Shown in pieces: positions 1-12,326 of a DNA stretch of 64,000 nucleotides. The notes under the pieces were generated by a model. That model made no database searches. It saw only the letters and a program-made list of their open reading frames with translations, and had not been told where the DNA came from. A program made the translations under genes and the position numbers. The stretch's first letter is position 1, and each line of letters begins with the position of its first letter. Origin of the DNA: Gymnothorax reevesii (taxonomy: Eukaryota > Chordata > Actinopteri > Anguilliformes > Muraenidae); contig CM056574.1 of assembly GCA_029721435.1 (NCBI GenBank), positions 3,485,001 through 3,549,000 on the forward strand, written 5' to 3'.

Positions 1-71
1 GCAGATTCCTGCAGAAAGAGCATTCAAACGAGCAATTCATCAACAAACACAATGGGGCAACATAAAAATGC

Positions 72-918
72 AAGGATAACTGCAATGCATTCAGATAACA
101 AAGCAACGATACCAGCAATGTATTCAATTAACTAAGGATACCAGCATTGTGTTCAATTAACTAAGGATACCAGCGATGTGTTCATATAACAGCGTAAGGA
201 CACCAGCGATGTGTTGAAATAACAGTGTAAGGATACCAGCGATGTGTTCATATAACAGTGTAATGAAAACAGCGATGTGTTCATATAACAGTGTAAGGAC
301 ACCAGCGATGTGTTCATATAACAGCGTAAGGACACCAGCGATGTGTTCATATAACAGCGTAAGGACACCAGCGATGTGTTCATATAACAGCGTAAGGACA
401 CCAGCGATGTGTTCATATAACAGTGTAAGGACACCAGCGATGTGTTCAAATAACAGTGTAAGGACACCAGCGATGTGTTCATATAGCAGTGAAAGGACAC
501 CAGCGATGTGTTCATATAGCAGTGAAAGGACACCAGCGATGTGTTCATATAGCAGTGAAAGGACACCAGCGATGTGTTCATATAACAGTGTAAGGACACC
601 AGCGATGTGTTCATATAACAGCGTAAGGACACCAGCGATGTGTTCATATAGCAGTGAAAGGACACCAGCGATGTGTTCATATAACAGTGTAAGGACACCA
701 GCGATGTGTTCATATAACAGCGTAAGGACACCAGCGATGTGTTCATATAGCAGTGTAAGGACACCAGCGATGTGTTCATATAACAGTGTAAGGACACCAG
801 CGATGTGTTCATATAACAGCGTAAGGACACCAGCGATGTGTTCATATAACAGTGTAAGGACACCAGCGATGTGTTCAAATAACAGTGTAAGGACACCAGC
901 GATGTGTTCATATAGCAG
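72..918. repeat. 33-bp minisatellite array, left segment
   Basis: About 25 copies of a 33-bp monomer whose core reads GATGTGTTCATATAACAG followed by TGTAAGGACACCAGC. The first copies (about 72-180) are strongly diverged, with forms such as AATGTATTCAATTAAC and CATTGTGTTCAATTAAC, as expected at an old array edge that escaped homogenisation. Later copies differ by single bases: TATAGCAGTGAAAGG, CAAATAACAG, GCGTAAGG. Because 33 is a multiple of 3 and the monomer lacks stops in several frames, long open frames appear on both strands; I regard these as by-products. The array stops abruptly at a solo LTR and resumes beyond it. Confidence 0.95.
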
Positions 919-1637
919 TGTAAAGGACAACACTAGTCCTTGTATGTGTTTATTTTGTTTGAGTAAAGTATATTAATGTGTCTCCTTTACATTCTACATT
1001 CTTATTTACAAACATTAATTATTTGATTAAATTTGTTCTATTTTATATGTGCTTTAAAATAGTTGGTGTATGAAGATGTGAGTGATATTGTATGTGTGTG
1101 AATCTTGTATGGACTTGGGGTGATGAATTTTGTCCTTTGTGTGACACCGTAGCTCCACAAGAGGGAGACCTGTAAAGGTAGCCAAACAGGTGTGTGTGAT
1201 TAGGAAGCTGCTTTGTTTGAGCTCAAGCTACAAAAGTTTGATCTCCAGGCTCCAGCTTATTTTATGCTATATTTGCACACAAAAGGAGACTTTGACGCCT
1301 GTTTTAAAACCAGAAGAGAAGATTATTAAACATTTTGCATCCTTGGTGAGCGCAGTGAGGTATGTTTGTTTATCTTGCTTTGTTTGAAAGATTTTATCTG
1401 TACTTGTGACTTTATCAATGTGAAACACTGAGTAATGAGTGTTTGATATTTTAATGTTGTATTAATGCAAAAATATGAAGATTGTACTGTGGGAACTGTA
1501 TGGTGATTTGTTTGTTTTATGTTTGTACACCCAACAGTTTTCACGGTGCTAAGGTGAAGATGATTCTGCTGCAACTAAAATAAAAGACACCTTGTGCATC
1601 TGTCGAGACTCTCTTTGGGGATCCAAGGGTTGCAACA
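919..1637 (+). mobile_element. Solo LTR (element A) inside the 33-bp array
   Basis: Unique 719-bp segment that starts TGTAAAGG and ends TTGCAACA, giving the TG...CA ends and short terminal inversion (TGT/ACA) of LTRs. It is flanked by a perfect 5-bp direct repeat AGCAG (914-918 and 1638-1642). Removing the segment and one AGCAG restores a regular 33-bp monomer of the local TATAGCAGTGAAAGG type. A polyadenylation signal at 1579-1584 lies 53 bp before the 3' end, which sets the plus orientation. No primer-binding site, polypurine tract or coding region is present, so this is a solo LTR left by LTR-LTR recombination. I cannot tell from this sequence whether the family is Gypsy, BEL or ERV. Confidence 0.88.
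1579..1584 (+). terminator. Polyadenylation signal of LTR A
   Basis: AATAAA within ACTAAAATAAAAGAC, placed 53 bp before the LTR end. This is a usual R/U5 position in LTRs. Confidence 0.6.
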
Positions 1638-4600
1638 AGCAGTGAAAGGACACCAGCGATGTGTTCATATAGCAGTGAAAGGACACCAGCGATGTGTTCA
1701 TATAGCAGTGAAAGGACACCAGCGATGTGTTCATATAACAGTGTAAGGACACCAGCGATGTGTTCATATAACAGTGTAAGGACACCAGCGATGTGTTCAT
1801 ATAGCAGTGAAAGGACACCAGCGATGTGTTCATATAGCAGTGTAAGGACACCAGCGATGTGTTCATATAACAGCGTAAGGACACCAGCGATGTGTTCATA
1901 TAACAGTGTAAGGACACCAGCGATGTGTTCATATAACAGTGTAAGGACACCAGCGATGTGTTCATATAACAGTGTAAAAACACCAGCGATGTGTTCATAT
2001 AGCAGTGTAAGGACACCAGCGATGTGTTCATATAACAGTGTAAAGATATCAGCGATGTGTTCATATAACAGTGTAAGGACACCAGCGATGTGTTCATATA
2101 ACAGTGTAAGAACACCAGCGATGTGTTCATATAACAGTGTAAGGACACCAGCGATGTGTTCATATAACAGTGTAAAGATATCAGCGATGTGTTCATATAA
2201 CAGTGTAAGGACACCAGCGATGTGTTCATATAGCAGTGTAAGGACACCAGCGATGTGTTCATATAACAGTGTAAGGACACCAGCGATGTGTTCATATAAC
2301 AGTGTAAAGATATCAGCGATGTGTTCATATAACAGTGTAAGGATACCAGCGATGTGTTCATATAACAGTGTAAGGACACCAGCGATGTGTTCATATAACA
2401 GTGTACGGACACCAGCGATGTGTTCATATAGCAGTGTAAGGACACCAGCGATGTGTTCATATAACAGTGTAAGGACACCAGCGATGTGTTCATATAGCAG
2501 TGTAAGGACACCAGCGATGTGTTCATATAACAGTGTAAAGATATCAGCGATGTGTTCATATAACAGTGTAAGGATACCAGCGATGTGTTCATATAACAGT
2601 GTAAGGACACCAGCGATGTGTTCATATAACAGTGTACGGACACCAGCGATGTGTTCATATAGCAGTGTAAGGACACCAGCGATGTGTTCATATAACAGTG
2701 TAAGGACACCAGCGATGTGTTCATATAACAGTGTAAGGACACCAGCGATGTGTTCATATAACAGTGTAAGGATATCAGCGATGTGTTCATATAACAGTGT
2801 AAGGATATCAGCGATGTGTTCATATAACAGTGTAAGGACACCAGCGATGTGTTCATATAGCAGTGTAAGGACACCAGCGATGTGTTCATATAACAGTGTA
2901 AGGACACCAGCGATGTGTTCATATAACAGTGTAAGGATATCAGCGATGTGTTCATATAACAGTGTACGGACACCAGCGATGTGTTCATATAACAGTGTAC
3001 GGACACCAGCGATGTGTTCATATAACAGTGTAAGGACACCAGCGATGTGTTCATATAACAGTGTAAGGACACCAGCGATGTGTTCATATAGCAGTGTAAG
3101 GACACCAGCGATGTGTTCATATAACAGTGTAAGGATATCAGCGATGTGTTCATATAACAGTGTAAGGACACCAGCGATGTGTTCATATAACAGTGTAAGG
3201 ACACCAGCGATGTGTTCATATAACAGTGTACGGACACCAGCGATGTGTTCATATAACAGTGTAAGGACACCAGCGATGTGTTCATATAGCAGTGTAAGGA
3301 CACCAGCGATGTGTTCATATAACAGTGTAAGGATATCAGCGATGTGTTCATATAACAGTGTAAGGACACCAGCGATGTGTTCATATAACAGTGTAAGGAC
3401 ACCAGCGATGTGTTCATATAGCAGTGTAAGAACACCAGCGATGTGTTCATATAACAGTGTAAGGATATCAGCGATGTGTTCATATAGCAGTGTAAGGACA
3501 CCAGCGATGTGTTCATATAACAGTGTGAGGACACCAGCGATGTGTTCATATAACAGTGTAAGGACACCAGCGATGTGTTCATATAACAGTGTAAGGACAC
3601 CAGCGATGTGTTCATGTAACTGTGTAAGGATACCAGCGATGTGTTCATATAACAGTGTGAGGACACCAGCGATGTGTTCATATAACAGCGTAAGGACACC
3701 AGCGATGTGTTCATATAACTGTGTAAGGATACCAGCGATGTGTTCATATAACAGTGTGAGGACACCAGCGATGTGTTCATATAACAGTGTAAGGACACCA
3801 GCGATGTGTTCATATAACAGTGTGAGGACACCAGCGATGTGTTCATATAACAGTGTAAGGACACCAGCGATGTGTTCATATAACAGTGTAAGGACACCAG
3901 CGATGTGTTCATATAACTGTGTAAGGATACCAGCGATGTGTTCATATAACTGTGTAAGGATACCAGCGATGTGTTCATATAACAGTGTAAGGACACCAGC
4001 GATGTGTTCATATAACAGTGTAAGGACACCAGCGATGTGTTCATATAACAGTGTAAAGATATCAGCGATGTGTTCATATAACAGTGTAAGGACACCAGCG
4101 ATGTGTTCATATAACAGTGTAAAGATATCAGCGATGTGTTCATATAACAGTGTAAGGACACCAGCGGTGTGTTCATATAACAGTGTAAAGATATCAGCGA
4201 TGTGTTCATATAACAGTGTAAGGACACCAGCGATGTGTTCCAATAACAGTGTAAGGACACCAGCGATGTGTTCATATAACAGCGTAAGGACACCAGCGAT
4301 GTGTTCATATAACAGTGTAAGGACACCAGCGATGTGTTCATATAACTGTGTAAGGATACCAGCGATGTGTTCATATAACAGTGTAAAGATATCAGCGATG
4401 TGTTCATATAACAGTGTAAGGACACCAGCGATGTGTTCATATAACAGTGTAAGGATACCAGCGATGTGTTCATATAACAGTGTAAGAACACCAGCGATGT
4501 GTTCATATAACAGTGTAAGGATACCAGCGATGTGTTCATATAACAGTGTAAAAACACCAGCGATGTATTCATATAACAGTGTGAGGACACCAGCGATGTG

Positions 4601-7600
4601 TTCATATAACAGTGTGAGGACACCAGCGATGTGTTCATATAACAGTGTGAGGACACCAGCGATGTGTTCATATAACAGTGTGAGGACACCAGCGATGTGT
4701 TCATATAACAGTGTAAAAACACCAGCGATGTGTTCATATAACAGTGTGAGGACACCAGCGATGTGTTCATATAACAGTGTGAGGACACCAGCGATGTGTT
4801 CATATAACAGTGTGAGGACACCAGCGATGTGTTCATATAACAGTGTAAGGACACCAGCGATGTGTTCATATAACAGTGTAAGGACACCAGCGATGTGTTC
4901 ATATAACTGTGTAAGGATACCAGCGATGTGTTCATATAACTGTGTAAGGATACCAGCGATGTGTTCATATAACAGTGTAAGGACACCAGCGATGTGTTCA
5001 TATAACAGTGTAAGGACACCAGCGATGTGTTCATATAACAGTGTAAAGATATCAGCGATGTGTTCATATAACAGTGTAAGGACACCAGCGATGTGTTCAT
5101 ATAACAGTGTAAAGATATCAGCGATGTGTTCATATAACAGTGTGAGGACACCAGCGATGTGTTCATATAACAGTGTGAGGACACCAGCGATGTGTTCATA
5201 TAACAGTGTAAGGACACCAGCGATGTGTTCATATAACAGTGTGAGGACACCAGCGATGTGTTCATATAACAGTGTAAGGATACCAGCGATGTGTTCATAT
5301 AACAGTGTAAGGACACCAGCGATGTGTTCATATAACAGTGTGAGGACACCAGCGATGTGTTCATATAACAGTGTAAGGACACCAGCGATGTGTTCATATA
5401 ACAGTGTAAGGATACCAGCGATGTGTTCATATAACAGTGTAAGGATACCAGCGATGTGTTCATATAACAGTGTAAGGATACCAGCGATGTGTTCATATAA
5501 CAGTGTAAGGATACCAGCGATGTGTTCATATAACAGTGTAAGGACACCAGCGATGTGTTCATATAACAGTGTGAGGACACCAGCGATGTGTTGATATAAC
5601 AGTGTAAGGACACCAGCGATGTGTTCATATAACAGTGTAAGGATACCAGCGATGTGTTCATATAACAGTGTGAGGACACCAGCGATGTGTTCATATAACA
5701 GTGTAAGGACACCAGCGATGTGTTCATATAACAGTGTGAGGACACCAGCGATGTGTTCATATAACAGTGTAAGGATACCAGCGATGTGTTCATATAACAG
5801 TGTAAGGATATCAGCGATGTGTTCATATAACAGTGTGAGGACACCAGCGATGTGTTCATATAACAGTGTGAGGACACCAGCGATGTGTTCATATAACAGT
5901 GTAAGGACACCAGCGATGTGTTCATATAACAGTGTAAGGATACCAGCGATGTGTTCATATAACAGTGTAAGGACACCAGCGATGTGTTCATATAACAGTG
6001 TGAGGACACCAGCGATGTGTTCATATAACAGTGTGAGGACACCAGCGATGTGTTCATATAACAGCGTAAGGACACCAGCGATGTGTTCATATAACAGTGT
6101 AAGGACACCAGCGATGTGTTCAAATAACAGTGTACGGACACCAGCGATGTGTTCATATAACAGCGTAAGGACACCAGCGATGTGTTCATATAACAGTGTA
6201 AGGACACCAGCGATGTGTTCATATAACAGTGTGAGGACACCAGCGATGTGTTCATATAACAGTGTAAGGACACCAGCGATGTGTTCATATAACAGTGTAA
6301 GGACACCAGCGATGTGTTCATATAACAGTGTAAGGACACCAGCGATGTGTTCATATAACAGTGTAAGGACACCAGCGATGTGTTCATATAACAGTGTAAG
6401 GACACCAGCGATGTGTTCAAATAACAGTGTAAGGACACCAGCGATGTGTTCATATAACAGTGTAAGGACACCAGCGATGTGTTCATATAACAGTGTAAGG
6501 ACACCAGCGATGTGTTCATATAACAGTGTAAGGACACCAGCGATGTGTTCATATAACAGTGTAAGGACACCAGCGATGTGTTCATATAACAGTGTAAGGA
6601 CACCAGCGATGTGTTCATATAACAGTGTAAGGACACCAGCGATGTGTTCATATAACAGTGTAAGGACACCAGCGATGTGTTCATATAACAGTGTAAGGAC
6701 ACCAGCGATGTGTTCATATAACAGTGTAAGGACACCAGCGATGTGTTCATATAACAGTGTAAGGACACCAGCGATGTGTTCATATAACAGTGTAAGGACA
6801 CCAGCGATGTGTTCATATAACAGTGTAAGGATACCAGCGATGTGTTCATATAACAGTGTAAGGACACCAGCGATGTGTTCATATAACAGTGTGAGGACAC
6901 CAGCGATGTGTTCATATAACAGTGTAAGGATACCAGCGATGTGTTCATATAACAGTGTGAGGACACCAGCGATGTGTTCATATAACAGTGTGAGGACACC
7001 AGCGATGTGTTCATATAACAGTGTAAGGACACCAGTGATGTGTTCATATAACAGTGTGAGGACACCAGCGATGTGTTCATATAACAGTGTAAGGATACCA
7101 GCGATGTGTTCATATAACAGTGTAAGGATACCAGCGATGTGTTCATATAACAGTGTAAGGACACCAGCGATGTGTTCATATAACAGTGTGAGGACACCAG
7201 CGATGTGTTGATATAACAGTGTAAGGACACCAGCGATGTGTTCATATAACAGTGTAAGGACACCAGTGATGTGTTCATATAACAGTGTAAGGACACCAGT
7301 GATGTGTTCATATAACAGTGTAAGGATACCAGCGATGTGTTCATATAACAGTGTGAGGACACCAGCGATGTGTTCATATAACAGTGTAAGGACACCAGCG
7401 ATGTGTTCATATAACAGTGTGAGGACACCAGCGATGTGTTCATATAACAGTGTAAGGACACCAGTGATGTGTTCATATAACAGTGTGAGGACACCAGCGA
7501 TGTGTTCATATAACAGTGTAAGGATACCAGCGATGTGTTCATATAACAGTGTAAGGATACCAGCGATGTGTTCATATAACAGTGTAAGGACACCAGCGAT

Positions 7601-9258
7601 GTGTTCATATAACAGTGTGAGGACACCAGCGATGTGTTGATATAACAGTGTAAGGACACCAGCGATGTGTTCATATAACAGTGTAAGGACACCAGTGATG
7701 TGTTCATATAACAGTGTAAGGATACCAGCGATGTGTTCATATAACAGTGTGAGGACACCAGCGATGTGTTCATATAACAGTGTAAGGACACCAGCGATGT
7801 GTTCATATAACAGTGTGAGGACACCAGCGATGTGTTCATATAACAGTGTAAGGATACCAGCGATGTGTTCATATAACAGTGTAAGGATACCAGCGATGTG
7901 TTCATATAACAGTGTAAGGACACCAGCGATGTGTTCATATAACAGTGTGAGGACACCAGCGATGTGTTCATATAACAGTGTAAGGACACCAGCGATGTGT
8001 TCATATAACAGTGTGAGGACACCAGCGATGTGTTCATATAACAGTGTGAGGACACCAGCGATGTGTTCATATAACAGTGTGAGGACACCAGCGATGTGTT
8101 CATATAACAGTGTAAGGACACCAGCGATGTGTTCATATAACAGTGTGAGGACACCAGCGATGTGTTCATATAACAGTGTAAGGATACCAGCGATGTGTTC
8201 ATATAACAGTGTAAGGATACCAGCGATGTGTTCATATAACAGTGTGAGGACACCAGCGATGTGTTCATATAACAGTGTAAGGACACCAGCGATGTGTTCA
8301 TATAACAGTGTAAGGACACCAGCGATGTGTTCATATAACAGTGTAAGGACACCAGCGATGTGTTCATATAACAGTGTAAGGACACCAGCGATGTGTTCAT
8401 ATAACAGTGTAAGGATACCAGCGATGTGTTCATATAACAGTGTAAGGACACCAGCGATGTGTTCATATAACAGTGTGAGGACACCAGCGATGTGTTCATA
8501 TAACAGTGTAAGGATACCAGCGATGTGTTCATATAACAGTGTGAGGACACCAGCGATGTGTTCATATAACAGTGTAAGGACACCAGCGATGTGTTCATAT
8601 AACAGTGTAAGGACACCAGCGATGTGTTCATATAACAGTGTAAGGACACCAGCGATGTGTTCATATAACAGTGTAAGGACACCAGCGATGTGTTCATATA
8701 ACAGTGTAAGGACACCAGCGATGTGTTCATATAACAGTGTAAGGACACCAGCGATGTGTTCATATAACAGTGTAAGGACACCAGCGATGTGTTCATATAA
8801 CAGTGTAAGGACACCAGCGATGTGTTCATATAACAGTGTAAGGATACCAGCGATGTGTTCATATAACAGTGTGAGGACACCAGCGATGTGTTCATATAAC
8901 AGTGTAAGGACACCAGCGATGTGTTCATATAACAGTGTAAGGACACCAGCGATGTGTTCATATAACAGTGTAAGGACACCAGCGATGTGTTCATATAACA
9001 GTGTAAGGACACCAGCGATGTGTTCATATAACAGTGTAAGGACACCAGCGATGTGTTCATATAACAGTGTAAGGACACCAGCGATGTGTTCATATAACAG
9101 TGTAAGGACACCAGCGATGTGTTCATATAGCAGTGTAAGGACACCAGCGATGTGTTCATATAACAGTGTAAGGACACCAGCGATGTGTTCATATAACAGT
9201 GTAAGGACACCAGCGATGTGTTCATATAACAGTGTAAAGATATCAGCGATGTGTTCCA
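1638..9258. repeat. 33-bp minisatellite array, main segment (about 231 copies)
   Basis: Same 33-bp monomer as the left segment, running 7.6 kb almost without length change. Sub-variants are clustered: AGCAGTGAAAGG copies lie next to the LTR (1638-1810), AAAGATATCAGC copies at about 2040-5110, GTGAGGACACC copies only from about 3520 to 8880, and ACACCAGTGATG copies at about 7030-7700. Higher-order blocks are present (offsets 429 and 990 bp, reported separately). Minus-strand frames stay open for about 2,600 codons. Plus-strand frames are broken only where TTC becomes TTG, which creates TGA at about 5592, 7209 and 7638. Changes occur at all codon positions in every frame, so I see no sign of protein-level constraint. 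Confidence 0.97.
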
Positions 9259-9520
9259 ATGACTCATGAATTTGAGCGAGAGATGCAGTCAGATCAGTAC
9301 AGGCTGCTCTGGGAGAATGAGGCTTGGGCATTTCGTTCAGTTTGGTCATGAATGATGCACCTCATTACTGGGGAAAAGAGCGTTCCTGACAGTAAGAAAG
9401 GAAACAGCTGTGTATTTGTGCTCCAAAATGTGGCATCCTTCATTAAATCAGAAAGTATTCACGTCACTGTGAAAAGACATGAAGTCAGAAAAGCCAAAAG
9501 GGCAACAGAGTTCAACTCAA
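9259..9520. other. Spacer between the 33-bp and 60-bp arrays
   Basis: Unique 262 bp. Two start codons lie back to back: a minus-strand ATG at 9347-9349 opens the frame through the whole 33-bp array, and a plus-strand ATG at 9352 opens the frame through the 60-bp array. No TATA box, CpG island or splice signal convinced me that either is used. Confidence 0.6.
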
Positions 9521-10700
9521 GAGTATTATCACTCCGGTTATCAGCACCGCTCTGTGGGGCGAGAGCGCGCTGTAGCATGAGAGTATTATCACTCCGGTTA
9601 TCAGCACCGCTCTGTGGGGCGAGAGCGCGCAGTAGCATGAGAGTATTATCACTCCGGTTATCAGCACCGCTCTGTGGGGCGAGAGCGCGCTGTAGCATGA
9701 GAGTATTATCACTCCGGTTATCAGCACCGCTCTGTGGGGCGAGAGCGCGCTGTAGCATGAGAGTATTATCACTCCGGTTATCAGCACTGCTCTGTGGGGC
9801 GAGAGCGCGCTGTAGCATGAGAGTATTATCACTCCGGTTATCAGCACCGCTCTGTGGGGCGAGAGCGCGCTGTAGCATGAGAGTATTATCACTCCGGTTA
9901 TCCGCACCGCTCTGTGGGGCGAGAGAGCACTGTAGCATGAGAGTATTTTCACTCTGGTTATCCGCAGCGCTCTGTGAGGCGAGAGCACGCTGTAGCATGA
10001 CAGTATTATCACTCCGGTTATCAGCGCCGCTCTGTGGGGCGAGAGCGCACTGTAGCATGAGAGTATTATCACTCCGGTTATCTGCACCGCTCTGTGGGGC
10101 GAGAGCGCACTGTGGCATGAGAGTATTATCACTCCGGTTATCTGCACCGCTCTGTGGGGCGAGAGCACGCTGTTGTATGAGACTATTATCACTCCGGTTA
10201 TCTGCACCGCTTTGTGGGGCGAGAGCGCACTGTTGCATGAGACTATTATCACTCCGGTTATCTGCACCACTCTGTGGGGCGAGAGCGCACTGTAGCATGA
10301 GAGTATTATCACTCCAGTTATCAGCACCGCTCTGTGTGGCGAGAGAGCACTGTAGCATGAGAGCATTATCTCTGTGGTTATCTGCACCGCTCTGCTGGGC
10401 GAGAGCGCACTCTAGCATGAGAGTATTATCACTCTGGTTATCCGCAGCACTCTGTGAGGCGAGAGCACGCTGTAGCATGACAGTATTATCACTCCGGCTA
10501 TCTGCACCGCTCTGTGGGGCGAGAGCGCGCTGTAGCATGAGAGTATTATCTCTCCGGTTATCCGCACCGCTCTGTGGGGCGAGAGCACGCTGTAGCATGA
10601 GAGTATTTTCACTCTGTTTATCCGCACCGCTCTGTGGGGCGAGAGCACGTTTTAGCATGAGAGTATTATCACTATGGTTATCAGCGCCACTCTGTTGGGC
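9521..10700. repeat. 60-bp minisatellite array (about 19.7 copies)
   Basis: Monomers of exactly 60 bp with landmarks GAGTATTATCACTCCGGTT, CACCGCTCTGTGGGGCG and GAGAGCGCGCTGTAGCATGA. The first six copies are nearly identical. Copies after about 9900 collect changes such as GAGCAC, TCCGCAGCGC and TTGTATGAGAC. Both strands are open throughout (plus 9352-10731, minus 10826-9459), because 60 is a multiple of 3 and the monomer lacks stops in those frames. The CpG-rich GAGCGCGC core is frequently changed to GCGCAC or GCACGC, which fits CpG decay. I treat it as non-coding. Confidence 0.95.
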
Positions 10701-11420
10701 GCCTGCGGCTCTTACTAGGAAAGATTGGTAACACACAAATACACACACGCTGAGAAAAACAGCTATTATTTTCATTTTTTTTATTATTATTATTATTTTT
10801 TTGCATTGTGGCCAGGCTCCAAACACAGGTATTAGTGCTGAAATGAATAAAATGGCTGAATGGCTTGTTAAATGTTATTAATTCAAAGAAAGGATCTCAT
10901 CTTCCGCACAGAGGAGCCACAGGTCAGCTGGAAGATCGTACCTCACACGCAAGATTAGCACATGTACTCACACAATACCGCCGTGTGCTCATTTGACATT
11001 TCAACAAAACAGATTGAACATCTCCACAAATTAGCTCCGCCCCGTCGGTGCGAAGGCAGTCCAGCCGGCCGTTTATGGTCTCCATGACCCTCTGGCAGGG
11101 TCGATGTTCTCATATTTTATCCCGGGTCCCGAAGGCACGAGCCGGCTCTGTCACGGGGAGGTCACCTGGAACAGGAACTGAAGACAAACACGAGTTCTGC
11201 CCTCAGAGGGCCGATTCCGTTCACAGCACAGGTGCGGAAAAGATAATTAAACTGAGATTTGCACTCCGTCATGGGTCCACAGAATGATTTGCGTGTAGCT
11301 GGTGATGCCGGCATGGTCAGGAAAGTTCAAAGCAAACAGACCAATGAGAAGCTGACATGAGCGTAGCACAGCCACTGTGGAAAACTAGCATATGATGAAG
11401 ACCACATTACTCCTGTAAAA
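10701..11420. other. Unique DNA, no gene recognised
   Basis: Contains a short T-rich/(TTA)n microsatellite at about 10777-10802. A frame of 79 codons at 11048-11287 has no recognisable similarity. Nothing else is supported. Confidence 0.6.
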
Positions 11421-11490
11421 CAGGGCTGCCCAACCCTGTTCCTGAAGATCTACAATCCCGTCAGAATACACTGCAGCCCTAAAGAGGCAG
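11421..11490 (+). mobile_element. hAT-type miniature element, left-end fragment
   Basis: CAGGGCTGCCCAACCCTG followed by TTCCTGAAGATCTAC matches the terminus of the element at 12130. The similarity fades after about 70 bp and no right end is seen. Confidence 0.6.
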
Positions 11491-12067
11491 TCATGCGGGA
11501 GAAGAATGTGTTGGCGAAGTTTGGTGATAAAATTCGCCGTGCTCTTCACTAAGTTTATCATGATATTTGTTTTATGTGGTGATGCTGTGTTTGGTGTGGG
11601 GTGAAAACTCTCTGATGACTCTCAGGAGTTTGGCACAGTTTTCTTGTGCTTGGCAACAGTTTTCCAACGTCCAGAATTGTTGCTGTTTTCTTTAGTTTTT
11701 TGTTTTTCCTTGTGTTTCCGCTGTTGTGTTGTTGTTGTGAGGTCATTGCGTGGCTGGATCAACTCACCAAATTGTTATCAAGCTCTGCATTGTGACTAAT
11801 GGTACGGCATAGTTCCAGGGAATACTTTGATCCGCGTCGAACATAACTTCGCCAATCTTCTTCTATTGTTGCCAAGCAGTCGCCAAGCAGTCACCAACCA
11901 CTCGCCCATGAGTGGCGGCATGGTGGCCACAATCCTCATGATTAGCCAACATTTACGAACATTTTGCAGGTGAACCCTGGCGATAATGTTGTTTCCCTCT
12001 GTGGCTTTGATATCCAACATCACAAACATTATCTTCCTTCTGTCCTCTTCTATATGACAGCCACTTA

Positions 12068-12068
<1 letters not shown>
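11491..12068. other. Unique DNA, no gene recognised
   Basis: No feature supported. Short minus-strand open frames at about 11558-11746 and 11796-12116 match no family I know. Confidence 0.55.

Positions 12069-12111
<43 letters not shown>
12069..12111. repeat. (CA)n microsatellite
   Basis: ACGCGCG followed by about 17 CA units. Confidence 0.95.
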
Positions 12112-12113
<2 letters not shown>

Positions 12114-12129
12114 CATTCAACAGCTAGAG

Positions 12130-12326
12130 CAGGGCTGCCCAACCCTGTTTCTGCAGATGTACCATCCTGCATATTTACACTCAAACCCCAACACTGTCGA
12201 TCTCATCCCTTCAGATTCCACACATATCACAGAACTGCTGATTGGTGGAATCAGGGGCGCCAAATCAGGGCTGGAGTGAAGACCTACGGGCTGGTAGATT
12301 TCCAAAAGCAAGAATGAGCAACCCTG
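12130..12326 (+). mobile_element. hAT-type MITE, complete but diverged
   Basis: 197-bp element with inverted ends: CAGGGCTGCCCAACCCTG on the left, and on the right the reverse complement reads CAGGGTTGCTCATTCTTG. The subterminal sequences also pair (CAGATGTACCATCCTG against AAATCTACCAGCCCG). The 8-bp flanks AGCTAGAG and CTCTACAG agree at five positions and resemble the TCTAGA-like target duplication of hAT transposons. There is no transposase. The family also appears at 11421 and 41979. Confidence 0.75.

Noticed and set aside
1541..9349. Giant repetitive protein genes on either strand of the 33-bp array
   Set aside because: Open on both strands and in more than one frame. Variation falls on all codon positions, one frame ends inside a solo LTR, and there is no promoter or splice context.
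9352..10826. Repeat proteins of about 455-459 residues over the 60-bp array
   Set aside because: Both strands are open for the same reason (stop-free monomer, period divisible by 3). No known domain.
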